Source: Microcaldota archaeon (GTDB lineage Archaea > Micrarchaeota > Micrarchaeia > Micrarchaeales > Micrarchaeaceae). Taken from it: DNA of 64,000 nucleotides. Where the stretch lies: positions 222,505 to 286,504 of the forward strand of contig JAJZAB010000001.1 in assembly GCA_021799635.1 (NCBI GenBank), in the 5' to 3' direction. The notes beneath the pieces are model-generated. The model had not been told where the DNA came from, ran no database searches, and saw nothing but the letters and a program-made list of their open reading frames with translations. Position 1 is the first letter of the stretch. Each line of letters starts with the position of its first letter. This document shows, piece after piece, positions 46,175-56,320 of the stretch. The position numbers and the translations under genes were made by a program.

Positions 46175-49100
46175 TTATGGCATCGTGTAGTTATTGATCA
46201 CCCAGCTTGGCTTGGGTGCAACTTTGGGCAGCGATCCGGTGAAGTTATCAATGGCAAATATCCTTATTGGATATGTGCCGTTCACAAAATTTATGCCTGT
46301 AGCGTTGAGCGGATACACCTGCCTAAATCCGGTTAAATTGCCAAGGAAGAAGCCTTTGTAGTAATTTGATGTATAGAATTCTGAAGGCGCATCTTCTATG
46401 GTACCGTTAGCACCGTTCGGCAGGTATATCATAAGATACTCGACAAACGGGGTGCCGCTCACATCGACTACTCCCTCATAGAAGCTTGATTGTATTACCG
46501 CGTTTGTAAGCGTGCCGGTGCTGTTAAATATTTTTAGGACGCCTTTTGAATTTGGTATTGCATCCACACATACCGTCTGGTTTGATATTCCATTTCCGTT
46601 TACTATGTAGGACTTGATAAGCTCAGTAGTGGAGTTTGATATCGGGCAGTACAGGGCCAGGCTCTGCTGCAGAGACGTTTGGTTTGTTGGTATTAAAGCG
46701 GCCAGCGGTATCAAAGCAAATTGCGGGTCGTGTGCTATTTCGCACTGCGAGTTGCCTAGGGCGTAGGGCACTGGCGGACTCTGCGCCTGGCCCTCTGCTA
46801 TGGCGTACGCCCTGGAGGTCGCGTTTATGTTTACGCACGCGAGGAAATCCAGGGCCTGCCATTTTGCAACAAGGCCCTGGTCAAAAAGGACGTATTGTGT
46901 CTGGTTTGTGTTCATGTAGTTTGCCAGGCTCGATGGAGGGTACCCATCTGCAGTGCCTAGCACAAATGTGGCTGCAGCTGCGTAGTCCGCATTTGGATCC
47001 GAATTGTCGCCGCGCAACACCGTGTTTGTGTTTCCGAACCAGTTTATCCAGTCTCCGTAGTCCCACCAAGACAGCACCCTAGATCCAAAAGGACCTATGT
47101 TCTGCGCCATCCAGGCAGTTGCCGATATCCAGTAGGATGGGACGAGGTTGCAGAACATATCAGCGCCTATGCTGTTCCCCCTCTGGGATATGATAGTGCA
47201 CGCGTTCTGGCTGTTTGTTGAATATGTATATAACGACCCGAATGCCTGCGTTATGGAACTGCTTTCGCCAAGCATCACCTGATGGTTAATTAGTATTGAC
47301 GCCCCTTCTATGATGAAAAACAGCACCACCAGCCCCCAGAGGTAGGTGTTACCCTGCTTTGGCTTTATCAGGAATATTACTGCAAGAAGGAATATGATTG
47401 ATAATATTGATGATATGAAGAATATCCCTACTGCAAATATGGCGTACACCAGCACGGCATTTTTATCAAATGCCTCTTTGTAGGCGGGCGCTTCCAGGGT
47501 GCGCGATGACAGGCTCTTGGCATAGCGCTTTATGTCAAATTCGTTGTCTACGATCAATAGTGTTTCGCCGATTATTATGCAGAAGAGCATTATGTAGACA
47601 ACTCCGAGATGGGGCAGGTACTTTACCTCTGAGAAACCGGCAAACATTATTGGTAGTGATATGGCGAGGTAGAAGACGCCGGTCTTGCTTTTCCTTATTA
47701 CTATGCTTATGATTATCAGCGCAAGCGCGATTGCGGAGACGATCCATACTAACACTGGCAGGCCTCCTATGTCTGCTCCTACCAGGCCGAATCCCTGAGC
47801 TCCGAAATTGTAGGTGAGGCCGGTCGGTATAAACTCCTCAACAGTCATGAATAGCGGTATTGACGGGGTGGTGTAGTGCGCGCTTATGTTTATGTATGCC
47901 GAGACCGTATTCTTTATGGGTGAAATAAGTATTACCACTATTGTAATTATTGCTATAAACGCTATCCAGCCAACGTACTCCTTGGCGTCTAAGCTCTTGA
48001 ATACTATGTTGCGGCTCTTTAATATTTTGGGGCCATAGTCAATCACAGCTATTAGTATGATAGCAAAAAGGGGCCCGGCCAGGGTTACCGGCACCCCGAG
48101 TACATGCGGGATTTGTCCTCCAGATACGGCCTTGTATGGTGAATACGCCGCTAAAAATAGGGCTATTACTATTATTACTATTGCGTTCATCTTGTAAAAA
48201 TCTATGTTTATTTCTTTTCTTAATATGCTGATTAGGCCTTGGATTATTATGTAGATGGTCAGTACTCCGGTATCAACTATATAGTAGTGAGCACCTAGGA
48301 ACGTAGTAGCAAATGCCACTCCTGCGAGTATTGCAAGCCTTTTGCTTTTCATGTTTCTTACAGCAAGCATGTATGTGGCAAAGAAGAAGAACAGGCTGAA
48401 TATGCCCCACGGCTCCAGTAGCTGCTCTCCAGAAACAAAAGTAGTAAATAGTACCGGCATTGTGGCTGTAAGCCCTGCGCCTATTAGGCCTACGTACTTA
48501 CCGTATTCGTGATAGATAAGCATGAAGATGGCAAAAACAAGCAAGGCTGCGGTTATTGGTGGGTATACGCTGCCTACGTAGCTCATAAGAGATGTGCTGA
48601 ATGTTTTGTTTTTTGGACCCAAATTGTTTGCCAGACTGTACCAGTACGCCTCTATGTATGGTATGAGTGGCTGCACCCTCATTACAGACCCGTTTACCTC
48701 GGTAGGCCACGCCGATGTGGACCTGTAATACTGCTGGCCGTATACGAGTATGGATTTTGATGCGAGCATATCGAAGTAGGGATCAAATTCGAAGAAATGC
48801 GGGGACAGCCCTATTCCGAACATCCTTGTCGATAGCGTGATTATCATTATGGCAAGTAGCAGTATCCATACCCAAGATGTTTTGACGCTTATTAGTGGCT
48901 TGCTGCCATTTTTGTATCTCCTTTTGAGATTTGAGAGCAAAACGGCTTCCTCTCTCTCGTGTTCTGTTATTAATTTTTCCTCTTCCTTCTTGTGCAGCTC
49001 CTCAAGCTTCAATTTGTCTGAATCGCCGAGCCTGTTTATAAGGTTGCGCTCCTCCTGGTGTTTGTGGCTGAGCTGCTCTTCTTCCTCGCGGTGCTTGCTT

Positions 49101-49528
49101 ATGAGCTCTGCCGCCTCTTTAAAACCACCAAGCTCCGCCCTGGTATGGTCAAGCCTCTTTAGATAATCAGCCTCTATTTCTTTTATCTCTGCCTGCTCCG
49201 CCTTTAGCTCTTTCGACCTTGAGAGCCCGCTGAAGGGCATGTTTTCAAAAACGCCCTGCTGATAACAGAGTATTGCACCTATTATGGTAAGCAGAATTGC
49301 ATTAGATTCGAACAGCCCTAGCGAAAAGGAAAACGCGTGTATGTAGTTTATAAGGTATGATTCAATCCATGTTAGCGTTGCAGGCGCCACCAAGCCAAAT
49401 ATTATTCCTATAACAGATATCTCAAATATGTGCAAATCCGTCTTCTTATAAAGCAGCGCAAATGCGAGCAGCAGGCCAGGCACAACCATAGATAGTGATG
49501 CGATTACGATTGTTGCTATAACGCCGCT
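46175..49528 (-). CDS. aglB: Oligosaccharyltransferase STT3/AglB with N-terminal membrane plus coiled-coil extension
   Basis: WWDYGDWINW signature, FFEFDPYFDMLASK; multiple TM segments. Confidence 0.92.
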   Translation of the reverse strand, partial: SGVIATIVIASLSMVVPGLLLAFALLYKKTDLHIFEISVIGIIFGLVAPATLTWIESYLINYIHAFSFSLGLFESNAILLTIIGAILCYQQGVFENMPFSGLSRSKELKAEQAEIKEIEADYLKRLDHTRAELGGFKEAAELISKHREEEEQLSHKHQEERNLINRLGDSDKLKLEELHKKEEEKLITEHEREEAVLLSNLKRRYKNGSKPLISVKTSWVWILLLAIMIITLSTRMFGIGLSPHFFEFDPYFDMLASKSILVYGQQYYRSTSAWPTEVNGSVMRVQPLIPYIEAYWYSLANNLGPKNKTFSTSLMSYVGSVYPPITAALLVFAIFMLIYHEYGKYVGLIGAGLTATMPVLFTTFVSGEQLLEPWGIFSLFFFFATYMLAVRNMKSKRLAILAGVAFATTFLGAHYYIVDTGVLTIYIIIQGLISILRKEINIDFYKMNAIVIIVIALFLAAYSPYKAVSGGQIPHVLGVPVTLAGPLFAIILIAVIDYGPKILKSRNIVFKSLDAKEYVGWIAFIAIITIVVILISPIKNTVSAYINISAHYTTPSIPLFMTVEEFIPTGLTYNFGAQGFGLVGADIGGLPVLVWIVSAIALALIIISIVIRKSKTGVFYLAISLPIMFAGFSEVKYLPHLGVVYIMLFCIIIGETLLIVDNEFDIKRYAKSLSSRTLEAPAYKEAFDKNAVLVYAIFAVGIFFISSILSIIFLLAVIFLIKPKQGNTYLWGLVVLFFIIEGASILINHQVMLGESSSITQAFGSLYTYSTNSQNACTIISQRGNSIGADMFCNLVPSYWISATAWMAQNIGPFGSRVLSWWDYGDWINWFGNTNTVLRGDNSDPNADYAAAATFVLGTADGYPPSSLANYMNTNQTQYVLFDQGLVAKWQALDFLACVNINATSRAYAIAEGQAQSPPVPYALGNSQCEIAHDPQFALIPLAALIPTNQTSLQQSLALYCPISNSTTELIKSYIVNGNGISNQTVCVDAIPNSKGVLKIFNSTGTLTNAVIQSSFYEGVVDVSGTPFVEYLMIYLPNGANGTIEDAPSEFYTSNYYKGFFLGNLTGFRQVYPLNATGINFVNGTYPIRIFAIDNFTGSLPKVAPKPSWVINNYTMP

Positions 49529-49570
49529 CATCAAAAACAACCATCAACATTGCTGCATTGCGCCAGTTTA

Positions 49571-50191
49571 CTAGTTAAGTATGGATTTTGGTATTTCCAC
49601 TGGTTTAAGTATGCGACCTGGGAAGACGGTACCCTGTGGCACTATCCTGACTTTTACCCCTATCGCGCCATATTTTGGATATGCGGTTGCGTGGGCCTCC
49701 CTTACAAGGTTTGTTACGTCCCCGGCTTTTGGTATGTATCCTATGCTCTTCCTTATCGTCTTCGCCCTCGCACCCTTTGCCGCCAGCTTGCCGCTAGCTA
49801 TGATTTCCGCGCCAATCGCGCCGTTTTCTAGTATTGATTTAAGTGTGAACTGTATTACCCTCCTGGCGTTTATGCCGCGCTCCAGCTTCTCAGCTATGTC
49901 TTTTGCCACCACCATGGGCTCCAACATCTTATTCTCTACTTCGATAACGCTTATCTGCGGATTTTCCACATTGAATATTTTCTTTATGTTGTTTGTCAGT
50001 GTGTTTATGGTTTTGCCGGCCCGGCCTATCACCTTACCCGGGCTCAGTACATACACGGTTATTCTGGTAAGTATTGGTGTCTTCTGTATTTCAACCCTCG
50101 AAAAACCAGCCCTGGCCAGCTCTTTGCTCAGGTACTTGGATATGTTGAGCTTTATTATTGAATCGTCTATGAATTTTCTTTCTATTGCCAT
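49571..50191 (-). CDS. rps3: Ribosomal protein uS3
   Basis: KH domain VYVLSPGKVIGRAGKTINTLTNNIKK; position in ribosomal cluster. Confidence 0.94.
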   Translation of the reverse strand: MAIERKFIDDSIIKLNISKYLSKELARAGFSRVEIQKTPILTRITVYVLSPGKVIGRAGKTINTLTNNIKKIFNVENPQISVIEVENKMLEPMVVAKDIAEKLERGINARRVIQFTLKSILENGAIGAEIIASGKLAAKGARAKTIRKSIGYIPKAGDVTNLVREAHATAYPKYGAIGVKVRIVPQGTVFPGRILKPVEIPKSILN

Positions 50192-50224
50192 TTTACCATT
50201 TTTAATATTTTATTATATGCCAGT

Positions 50225-50848
50225 TTACTTTTTAACTGGTTCGGATTCCTTCGGTTTTGCCGATGCTTTTGGCCCTTTTTTACCTGCGTTGTTGTGCTGG
50301 ACCTGCTTTGCTTTCGGGGCTGCCCTTTCTTCTCTCTTTACCATATTTTTCATCTTTTCGCTGAGACCGGTCTCTTGGCCGTAACCTATGCCAAGCTCGA
50401 CTTTTGCCAGTTCTAGGTCTGTCCTCCTTATTGACCCTCTCCCCATGCTGTGCCCTAGCCTGAGCACTCCTTTTGGTGCAGTCCTAGGCACTATTGTAGT
50501 CTTGTTGGCACAGGCGTGGACTATATACATGGACTGTGGCTCCTCTCCCTTGCTTTCGGCGTTTGCCATCGCATTAACAAGGACTTTTTTCACTATTTTG
50601 GCACACTTCGCCGGGCTCCTGCCCTTCTTCCCTCCAAGTTCGTGCCTTGACCCCATGTATTTGTTGTTTTTGACATATAATATTGGCCTCATTTCATTTA
50701 TCACTGAATCGAGTATTTGGATTGCCCTGTTGGTGTTTTTGTACCTTATTTCCCTGCATACGGCGCCGAGGTCCTTGAAGCTGGCGTTTATGTCTTTGGC
50801 GCTTGAAAATACTATGCCACTTTTATCCCTATTGAATGAATAAGCCAT
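50225..50848 (-). CDS. rpl22: Ribosomal protein uL22 with long basic C-terminal tail
   Basis: KGRSPAKCAKIVKKVLVNAMANAESKGE; cluster position. Confidence 0.93.
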   Translation of the reverse strand: MAYSFNRDKSGIVFSSAKDINASFKDLGAVCREIRYKNTNRAIQILDSVINEMRPILYVKNNKYMGSRHELGGKKGRSPAKCAKIVKKVLVNAMANAESKGEEPQSMYIVHACANKTTIVPRTAPKGVLRLGHSMGRGSIRRTDLELAKVELGIGYGQETGLSEKMKNMVKREERAAPKAKQVQHNNAGKKGPKASAKPKESEPVKK

Positions 50849-50852
50849 GGTA

Positions 50853-51245
50853 TCACTTCTCCCCTAGGAATTTGCTGCCGCGAGTTGCCCTTATTCCTGG
50901 CGCTGAGTGCACAACGCTTTTCGTTGAGAATGCGAATTCACCAAGACGATGACCCAGCATGCTAGCGCTTATCTGAACTGGATGGAATTCCTTGCCGTTA
51001 TAAACTTCAAACCTAAGCCCTATCCAACCCGGCAGTATTACCGCCTCGCGGACGTGCGTTCTTATGGGTTTTTGAGAATTGGTTGCCTTGTGCTTCTGCA
51101 CCTTCTCCAACAGTTTTTTATACGTTATTCCATTTCTCCTTATGCTTCTCCTCTGCCTTGACTTTACAATCTTGAGGTAATCGTCGTTGCTAAGCTTCTC
51201 TAGCTCTGATGGCATCTTCCCTCTAAACGCAACTTTTTCTGCCAT
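50853..51245 (-). CDS. rps19: Ribosomal protein uS19
   Basis: PIRTHVREAVILPGWIGLRFEVYNGKEFHPVQISASMLGHRLGEFAFSTK. Confidence 0.94.
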   Translation of the reverse strand: MAEKVAFRGKMPSELEKLSNDDYLKIVKSRQRRSIRRNGITYKKLLEKVQKHKATNSQKPIRTHVREAVILPGWIGLRFEVYNGKEFHPVQISASMLGHRLGEFAFSTKSVVHSAPGIRATRGSKFLGEK

Positions 51246-51279
51246 TTCAACACTTGCTATCAAATCTATCTTGTGGGTT

Positions 51280-51990
51280 TCATCTCTTTTTCCTTCCTAC
51301 CCTTCTTGCTGCAATGTGACCGACCTTCCTCCCTGGCGGGGCATTCCTGGATGTCATGCTGCTCTTGCCTTTGTGGTGCTGCTTCCCACCGAATGGGTGG
51401 TCGACTGGATTGCTTTTCACTCCCCTTATTTTAGGCCACATCTTATTGGTAGAATGCATTATATAATGGTTTTTACCGGCCTTGACTATGGGCTGGTCGA
51501 TTATGCCACCTCCTGCCACTACTCCAATCTGCGCCCTGCATGAATTTGGAAGGTTTATGCTATTTTTTGATGGTAATAGTATGCTCGTTTTATTGCCAAT
51601 GTGCGCAGATACATACGCAGCGCTGCCTGCGCTCCTTGTATACTTACCTCCATCTCCAGGAGTTGCTTCAATGTTATACACAGGCATGCCTTCAGGTATG
51701 TCACCAATGGATACTGTGCTGCCTATGGAGAATATCCTTTTACCTATCCCAATCTTGTCATTTATTTTTATACCCTCAGGGGCTATTAGATAGCCTTTCG
51801 AAAAATCCTCGTATATTATTTCCAGTATGGGTGCGGTGTGGCCAGGGTGATTGAATATGTCAACAACATTCCCATAAGTTTCTGTATCTATTTTATTTGG
51901 GTAGTTTACAGAAATGTCGAACGTTCCTGGAGGTTTGGTGTAGGCATTTGACCCTTTGCCTCGCCGCTGCTGCCTTAGTTTTTTACCCAT
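51280..51990 (-). CDS. rpl2: Ribosomal protein uL2
   Basis: GNKTSILLPSKNSINLPNSCRAQIGVVAGGG, RGVKSNPVDHPFGGKQH. Confidence 0.95.
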   Translation of the reverse strand: MGKKLRQQRRGKGSNAYTKPPGTFDISVNYPNKIDTETYGNVVDIFNHPGHTAPILEIIYEDFSKGYLIAPEGIKINDKIGIGKRIFSIGSTVSIGDIPEGMPVYNIEATPGDGGKYTRSAGSAAYVSAHIGNKTSILLPSKNSINLPNSCRAQIGVVAGGGIIDQPIVKAGKNHYIMHSTNKMWPKIRGVKSNPVDHPFGGKQHHKGKSSMTSRNAPPGRKVGHIAARRVGRKKR

Positions 51991-51992
51991 TG

Positions 51993-52244
51993 CTACACCA
52001 GTTTCAATTTTTTGGCTATGTCTTCAGCCCTGTAAGCCTTAGAAACTTCTATAAAAACTTTCTTTGTATTCATTATTGTATTTATCGACCTTATATTTGA
52101 TACTTTTACTCCAAAAATACTTTCGAACTCTTTCTTTATTTGGGGTTTTGATGCCCGATAATCCACTACATACGTTATTATGTTGTTTCTGCTTATCTGG
52201 TTTATCGCCTTTTCGGTTGATACTGGATATCTCAATATTCCCAT
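51993..52244 (-). CDS. rpl23: Ribosomal protein uL23
   Basis: RYPVSTEKAINQI...VVDYRASKPQIKKEFESIFGVKVSNIRSI. Confidence 0.93.
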   Translation of the reverse strand: MGILRYPVSTEKAINQISRNNIITYVVDYRASKPQIKKEFESIFGVKVSNIRSINTIMNTKKVFIEVSKAYRAEDIAKKLKLV

Positions 52245-52248
52245 GATC

Positions 52249-53052
52249 TCACTTCCTTATGCTGATTTTGCTTATGCCTTCAGCGATTCCGCTTATTGCG
52301 GCCTCGCTCCATACAGTAATCCTGCCCGGCATACCGCCTGGTGCCAGCAGTTCTGCGCTTATGCTCCCAACCGTGCACGCATCGACGCCGGGTATGTTCC
52401 TCGCGGCTCTTATTATGCCGCTGTCGTTTTTAACAACAATTAGTATGGATTTCTTGTATATCTTTAGCTTCGAAGCCCTTCTGACACCTTTCCTCAGAGT
52501 CTTGATCTTACCGTGCTTGACTGCCGAATCTAGCTTCAAATTCTTGAAAACATCTATTACCTGAGAGGTTTTCTTCAGCGATTCCACATCGTTCGAAATC
52601 ACTATTGGCAACTTATTTTTTATATCGCGAAGCCTAATTAGTTCTGGTTTTGATGTAGCCGCCACAGCGCTAGCTATTGCTTTCTTGTACTCCTTGTTAT
52701 TTATCTGCTCTACCACCTTTTTCTCTATTAGGTGTGGATGGGCTCTCTTCCCTTTTACTGCTGACGGTATTCTTTTCACCTTGCCCTGTACTCCTCCTCC
52801 GAGCTTTTCTCTGGGCCTTATTGCAATTCCCATGTGCCTCCCAGTTCTCCATGAATTCATCGCACCATAGTACCTTGCGGTGGTTTGCATACCAGCAAGA
52901 ACGTAGTGCCCCTGGGGCTGCAACCCTAGGGATTTCTCCGCAAGCACTGCCCTTGATATTAGGTCATTTCTTACCTTATCTGAGAATATTTTAGGCACCT
53001 CTATCGACTTCTGCTGGCTTCCATCAAGCCCAAAAACATCTATATAATCCAT
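52249..53052 (-). CDS. rpl4: Ribosomal protein uL4
   Basis: SWRTGRHMGIAIRPREKLGGGVQGKVKRIPSAVKGKRAHPHL; cluster position. Confidence 0.93.
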   Translation of the reverse strand: MDYIDVFGLDGSQQKSIEVPKIFSDKVRNDLISRAVLAEKSLGLQPQGHYVLAGMQTTARYYGAMNSWRTGRHMGIAIRPREKLGGGVQGKVKRIPSAVKGKRAHPHLIEKKVVEQINNKEYKKAIASAVAATSKPELIRLRDIKNKLPIVISNDVESLKKTSQVIDVFKNLKLDSAVKHGKIKTLRKGVRRASKLKIYKKSILIVVKNDSGIIRAARNIPGVDACTVGSISAELLAPGGMPGRITVWSEAAISGIAEGISKISIRK

Positions 53053-53053
53053 A

Positions 53054-54025
53054 TCACATTCCTCCTTCAGTTGACGCCAGGTATGTTATTTTTGGCTCCT
53101 TTGTATCTTTTTGATTGATATTTGATATTGATTTCCTTATTCTAACCAGCCTTTTTGCCGGACCTGGTATCGATCCATCCAGTATTATATAATCATTTTT
53201 TACCTCTCCATAATTAATGAATCCGGATTTTGGATTTATTCTGTTGGTGTCCTCCTTCCTACCTATCTTGATTATTCTTTTGTTGTGCTCTGTTCTGTAG
53301 TTAAATCCTGTCTGGCCTGATTGTGGGACCTCAAACAGAACCCTTTTCATCCCAAATGCACCAAGAGTGCCGACGTGCCTCGTTTTTTGGGTTGCTTTGT
53401 GGTAAAGCCTTGCAACGCCAAACCTTTTTATCACTCCCTGCCAGCCCTTCCCTTTTGACACTGCGGTTATATCTACATATTCCCCGTTTTTGAAGACATC
53501 CTCCGCTTTTATCTCCTTGCCAAGCATTTTAAGCGCGAACTCTAGTTTTTCGGCAACGCCATTCCCGATTATCTTAGACTCAAATCTGTCTGGATGGTGC
53601 TGCCCTGTAGCAGTGCCGCGCGGGTAGGCAACTAGCAACGCCACGATATCACAATACTTTCCGGCCTCTTCCTTTATGTGTTCGATATTGCCCTTTTGCT
53701 CATCAAATTTCTTCAATCCTGCGCGCTGCGCTGTTGATTTGTCATAGATGTCTGTTTTTGCAAGTTTGTATTTTGTCGTTTTGTCATTCGAGTACGCCCT
53801 TATTCCGTACATCTCTATGTTTGGGACCTCAATTATAGTGCACGCCCGCGTTACTTCGGATCCTTTTGACGATTCGCTTATAACAGAGATGTGGGACATG
53901 CCAACCTTGTAGCCTATTATATTGAATATTGCATTAGTGCTGCTGCTCAGCGGGGTTGCGCGAATGCGCGGCAACCTGCGATATGCCCTTCTTTTTTGCC
54001 AATACTGCATTGAGCCCTTTGCCAT
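53054..54025 (-). CDS. rpl3: Ribosomal protein uL3
   Basis: GYKVGMSHI, VDITAVSKGKGWQGVIKRFGVARLYHKATQKTRHVGTLGAFG. Confidence 0.95.
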   Translation of the reverse strand: MAKGSMQYWQKRRAYRRLPRIRATPLSSSTNAIFNIIGYKVGMSHISVISESSKGSEVTRACTIIEVPNIEMYGIRAYSNDKTTKYKLAKTDIYDKSTAQRAGLKKFDEQKGNIEHIKEEAGKYCDIVALLVAYPRGTATGQHHPDRFESKIIGNGVAEKLEFALKMLGKEIKAEDVFKNGEYVDITAVSKGKGWQGVIKRFGVARLYHKATQKTRHVGTLGAFGMKRVLFEVPQSGQTGFNYRTEHNKRIIKIGRKEDTNRINPKSGFINYGEVKNDYIILDGSIPGPAKRLVRIRKSISNINQKDTKEPKITYLASTEGGM

Positions 54026-54203
54026 CTAATTACGCTCATCTTGTAAGATTGTACATTAATTGTATGCTGTTCGGTCTTCTGCACTGCTTCAGAATGCGAA
54101 TAAGTGTTATTTACAATGCCATATGTTTTGGTATTTCAGCTTCTGAATGCACGGATATATTATCTCTTTATATTTATATATTTTTAGTTTTTAACCTGAT
54201 GTG

Positions 54204-54449
54204 TTATTTGCGGAAGTCTGCGTTGGATGCATTCTCCACCACCTGCACATCTCTGGTTATGGAGTTGAATGATGCCTTCATTGCGGCAACATCTTCAGAT
54301 TCGATTAATACCTCTATTATGTCGTTGCTTTCCTTGATCTTTATTCCAGCCCTCTTGGACTTTTTGTTTATTCCGATTATGGATTTGTAATTTATCGGCC
54401 ATTTTTTGGGCATCGTTATGTGTGTGGTATATAAACCTTTCTTGTTCAT
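54204..54449 (-). CDS. Probable KEOPS subunit Pcc1-like protein
   Basis: 81 aa; IEVLIESEDVAAMKASFNSITRDVQVVE resembles the Pcc1 pattern. Confidence 0.55.
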   Translation of the reverse strand: MNKKGLYTTHITMPKKWPINYKSIIGINKKSKRAGIKIKESNDIIEVLIESEDVAAMKASFNSITRDVQVVENASNADFRK

Positions 54450-54462
54450 CGATTCACGCTAT

Positions 54463-55029
54463 TTAGCTTCTGAGGTTGCTCCTCTTGCTAGGCCTTCTCT
54501 TTATTGTGCCGTATCCCTTTACAGCTATGCCCCTATGCTTTCTTCCGGAATACGTAAGACCTCTGTACGACCTCCTTTTTTGCTCGACAACGCCGCGGTA
54601 ATTTGGATCTGATAGTATTGAAGATGAAGCCCTATCTAACAGTATTATCTCAAAGAACCTGTCAGACCCTGCACTTCCTATGAAATAGGAGTTTAACACC
54701 TCTGTGTTCGGGAACCTCCTCGCGGCCCTGTCTTCTGCTATTGATTGTGTGGACTTGGAAATCGAAAAAAACCTACCGCTTTTTGACGGTTTCCTGCCGC
54801 CGCCTACGGCTTCTTTCTTTTTCTTCCCGCCTTTTACCCTCACACGGACGACGATTACGCCCTCCTTTGCTTTGTATCCCACCTGCCTTGCTTTTGCTAT
54901 GTTTGTAGGTTTCTCTATTCTTTTTATGGGAGGATCTGCCCTCCATCTGGTAATCCTGTCCTTGTATATCTGCGGCCTGCTCTTGTATTCGCTTGCAAAA
55001 GTTGCCTTTACTGATTTATACATGCCCAT
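54463..55029 (-). CDS. rpl15e: Ribosomal protein eL15
   Basis: MYKSVKATFASEYKSRPQIYKDRITRWRADPPIKRIEKPTNIAKARQVGYKAKEGVIVVRVRV, GRKHRGIAVKGYGTIKRRPSKR. Confidence 0.95.
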   Translation of the reverse strand: MGMYKSVKATFASEYKSRPQIYKDRITRWRADPPIKRIEKPTNIAKARQVGYKAKEGVIVVRVRVKGGKKKKEAVGGGRKPSKSGRFFSISKSTQSIAEDRAARRFPNTEVLNSYFIGSAGSDRFFEIILLDRASSSILSDPNYRGVVEQKRRSYRGLTYSGRKHRGIAVKGYGTIKRRPSKRSNLRS

Positions 55030-55243
55030 GCAAATCACTTTGGTTGCCAGAACTAGCACCGTTCCGTAAAATGTATTAAATAATACCAGGCTAAGTTATA
55101 AAATACTTGGGTTGGGCCGGCGTTTTGCTGCTTTACAAATTAATAACATTTGTTTAATATTTTTAAAAAAATCGCTACATTTAAATATATCAGAGCCCTA
55201 TATTTATACTGTTCCTACTGCTACTTTATAAAAAGTTGATGAT

Positions 55244-56044
55244 ATGATATCCGGAAAAAGCCGTAATAAAAAAATTTATAAGCCTGGGAAGGCGACCAAT
55301 GCAAAGCAAAAAAATAAGCGTGCAGTTGCCCAAAAAATGCAGAGGCGCAGCATCACATCAAAACACAGCACTGAAAAACACATAAAAACAGTAGTGACTA
55401 AGATTAACGCCGACCCTGGAAGAAGCAGAATAAGCAAGAATTACAAGAAAACTGGGATAACCCCGCGCAGGGGGGTTGGTGCGCCAGTTATAGCAAGCCA
55501 GGAGGAAGTTAGGGTAGCGGTGGATGCCCTGCTGGCCAACGCGGCTGCAATGGCGTTCTTGAGAAAGAATGTGAGCAAGTGGTCAGTAGATGTATTAAAT
55601 ACACTTATAACTCCAAAGACTGATGAGTATATTGCAGAAAAGCTTGGAATTAAGATAAACGCAGCTAGGCGAATACTCAACCTCTTGCAAACCCATGGGA
55701 TAACAAACTACTATGTGGCAAAAAATGATGGCGGATGGCTGTCTTTTGCTTGGTACATAAACACGGACAAGATACAGCCGTTTTTTGATTTTGTAAGCAC
55801 TGTTGCAAATAAAAAGACTGTTGTAAACAACGATTGCAATGACTACTTTGTATGCAATGATTGCTATCAAAGGGAAAGGCTTATTTTCACCTTCGATGCT
55901 GCGTTTGAAGCGGCGTTTAGGTGTAACTGTGGAAATGACTTATCCAGGATAGGTAAGCTGGCCGCTGAGAAATTGGTGGCAGATACAGAGCAAAGCCTGG
56001 TGGATCAGAGCAGTGGCATAACAAATAATGTTTCTTTGCGTTGA
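55244..56044 (+). CDS. tfe: Transcription initiation factor TFE-alpha with long basic N-terminal extension
   Basis: Winged helix VSKWSVDVLNTLITPKTDEYIAEKLGIKINAARRILNLLQTHGI, FAWYINTDKI, zinc ribbon CNDCYQRERLIFTFDAAFEAAFRCNCG. Confidence 0.87.
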   Translation: MISGKSRNKKIYKPGKATNAKQKNKRAVAQKMQRRSITSKHSTEKHIKTVVTKINADPGRSRISKNYKKTGITPRRGVGAPVIASQEEVRVAVDALLANAAAMAFLRKNVSKWSVDVLNTLITPKTDEYIAEKLGIKINAARRILNLLQTHGITNYYVAKNDGGWLSFAWYINTDKIQPFFDFVSTVANKKTVVNNDCNDYFVCNDCYQRERLIFTFDAAFEAAFRCNCGNDLSRIGKLAAEKLVADTEQSLVDQSSGITNNVSLR

Positions 56045-56118
56045 AGCAGCGGTTTTGAATTGCGTTGCGGCTAGCTTATATACTTTGCTTTCTAAAGTTT
56101 GAATATTAAATTAATCAG

Positions 56119-56193
56119 AGCGAGGTAGGGTAGCCTGGAGTGCCCGCTGGGCTCATAACCCAGAGATCAATGGTTCAAATCCATTCCTCGCTA
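56119..56193 (+). tRNA. Initiator tRNA-Met(CAU)
   Basis: AGCGAGGTAGGGTAGCCTGGAGTGCCCGCTGGGCTCATAACCCAGAGATCAATGGTTCAAATCCATTCCTCGCTA; A1-U72 and three G-C pairs below the CTCATAA loop. Confidence 0.93.
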
Positions 56194-56320
56194 TAACAGA
56201 CACTTGACTTCCGCTAATGTTGTAAATTCAAGAGTATATAATATAATATTTTTTTTATTTATTAATTACATATATTAAATAAAAGCGTGATTTGTGGAAT
56301 TGTGGGGTGGTGGTGGTCCA

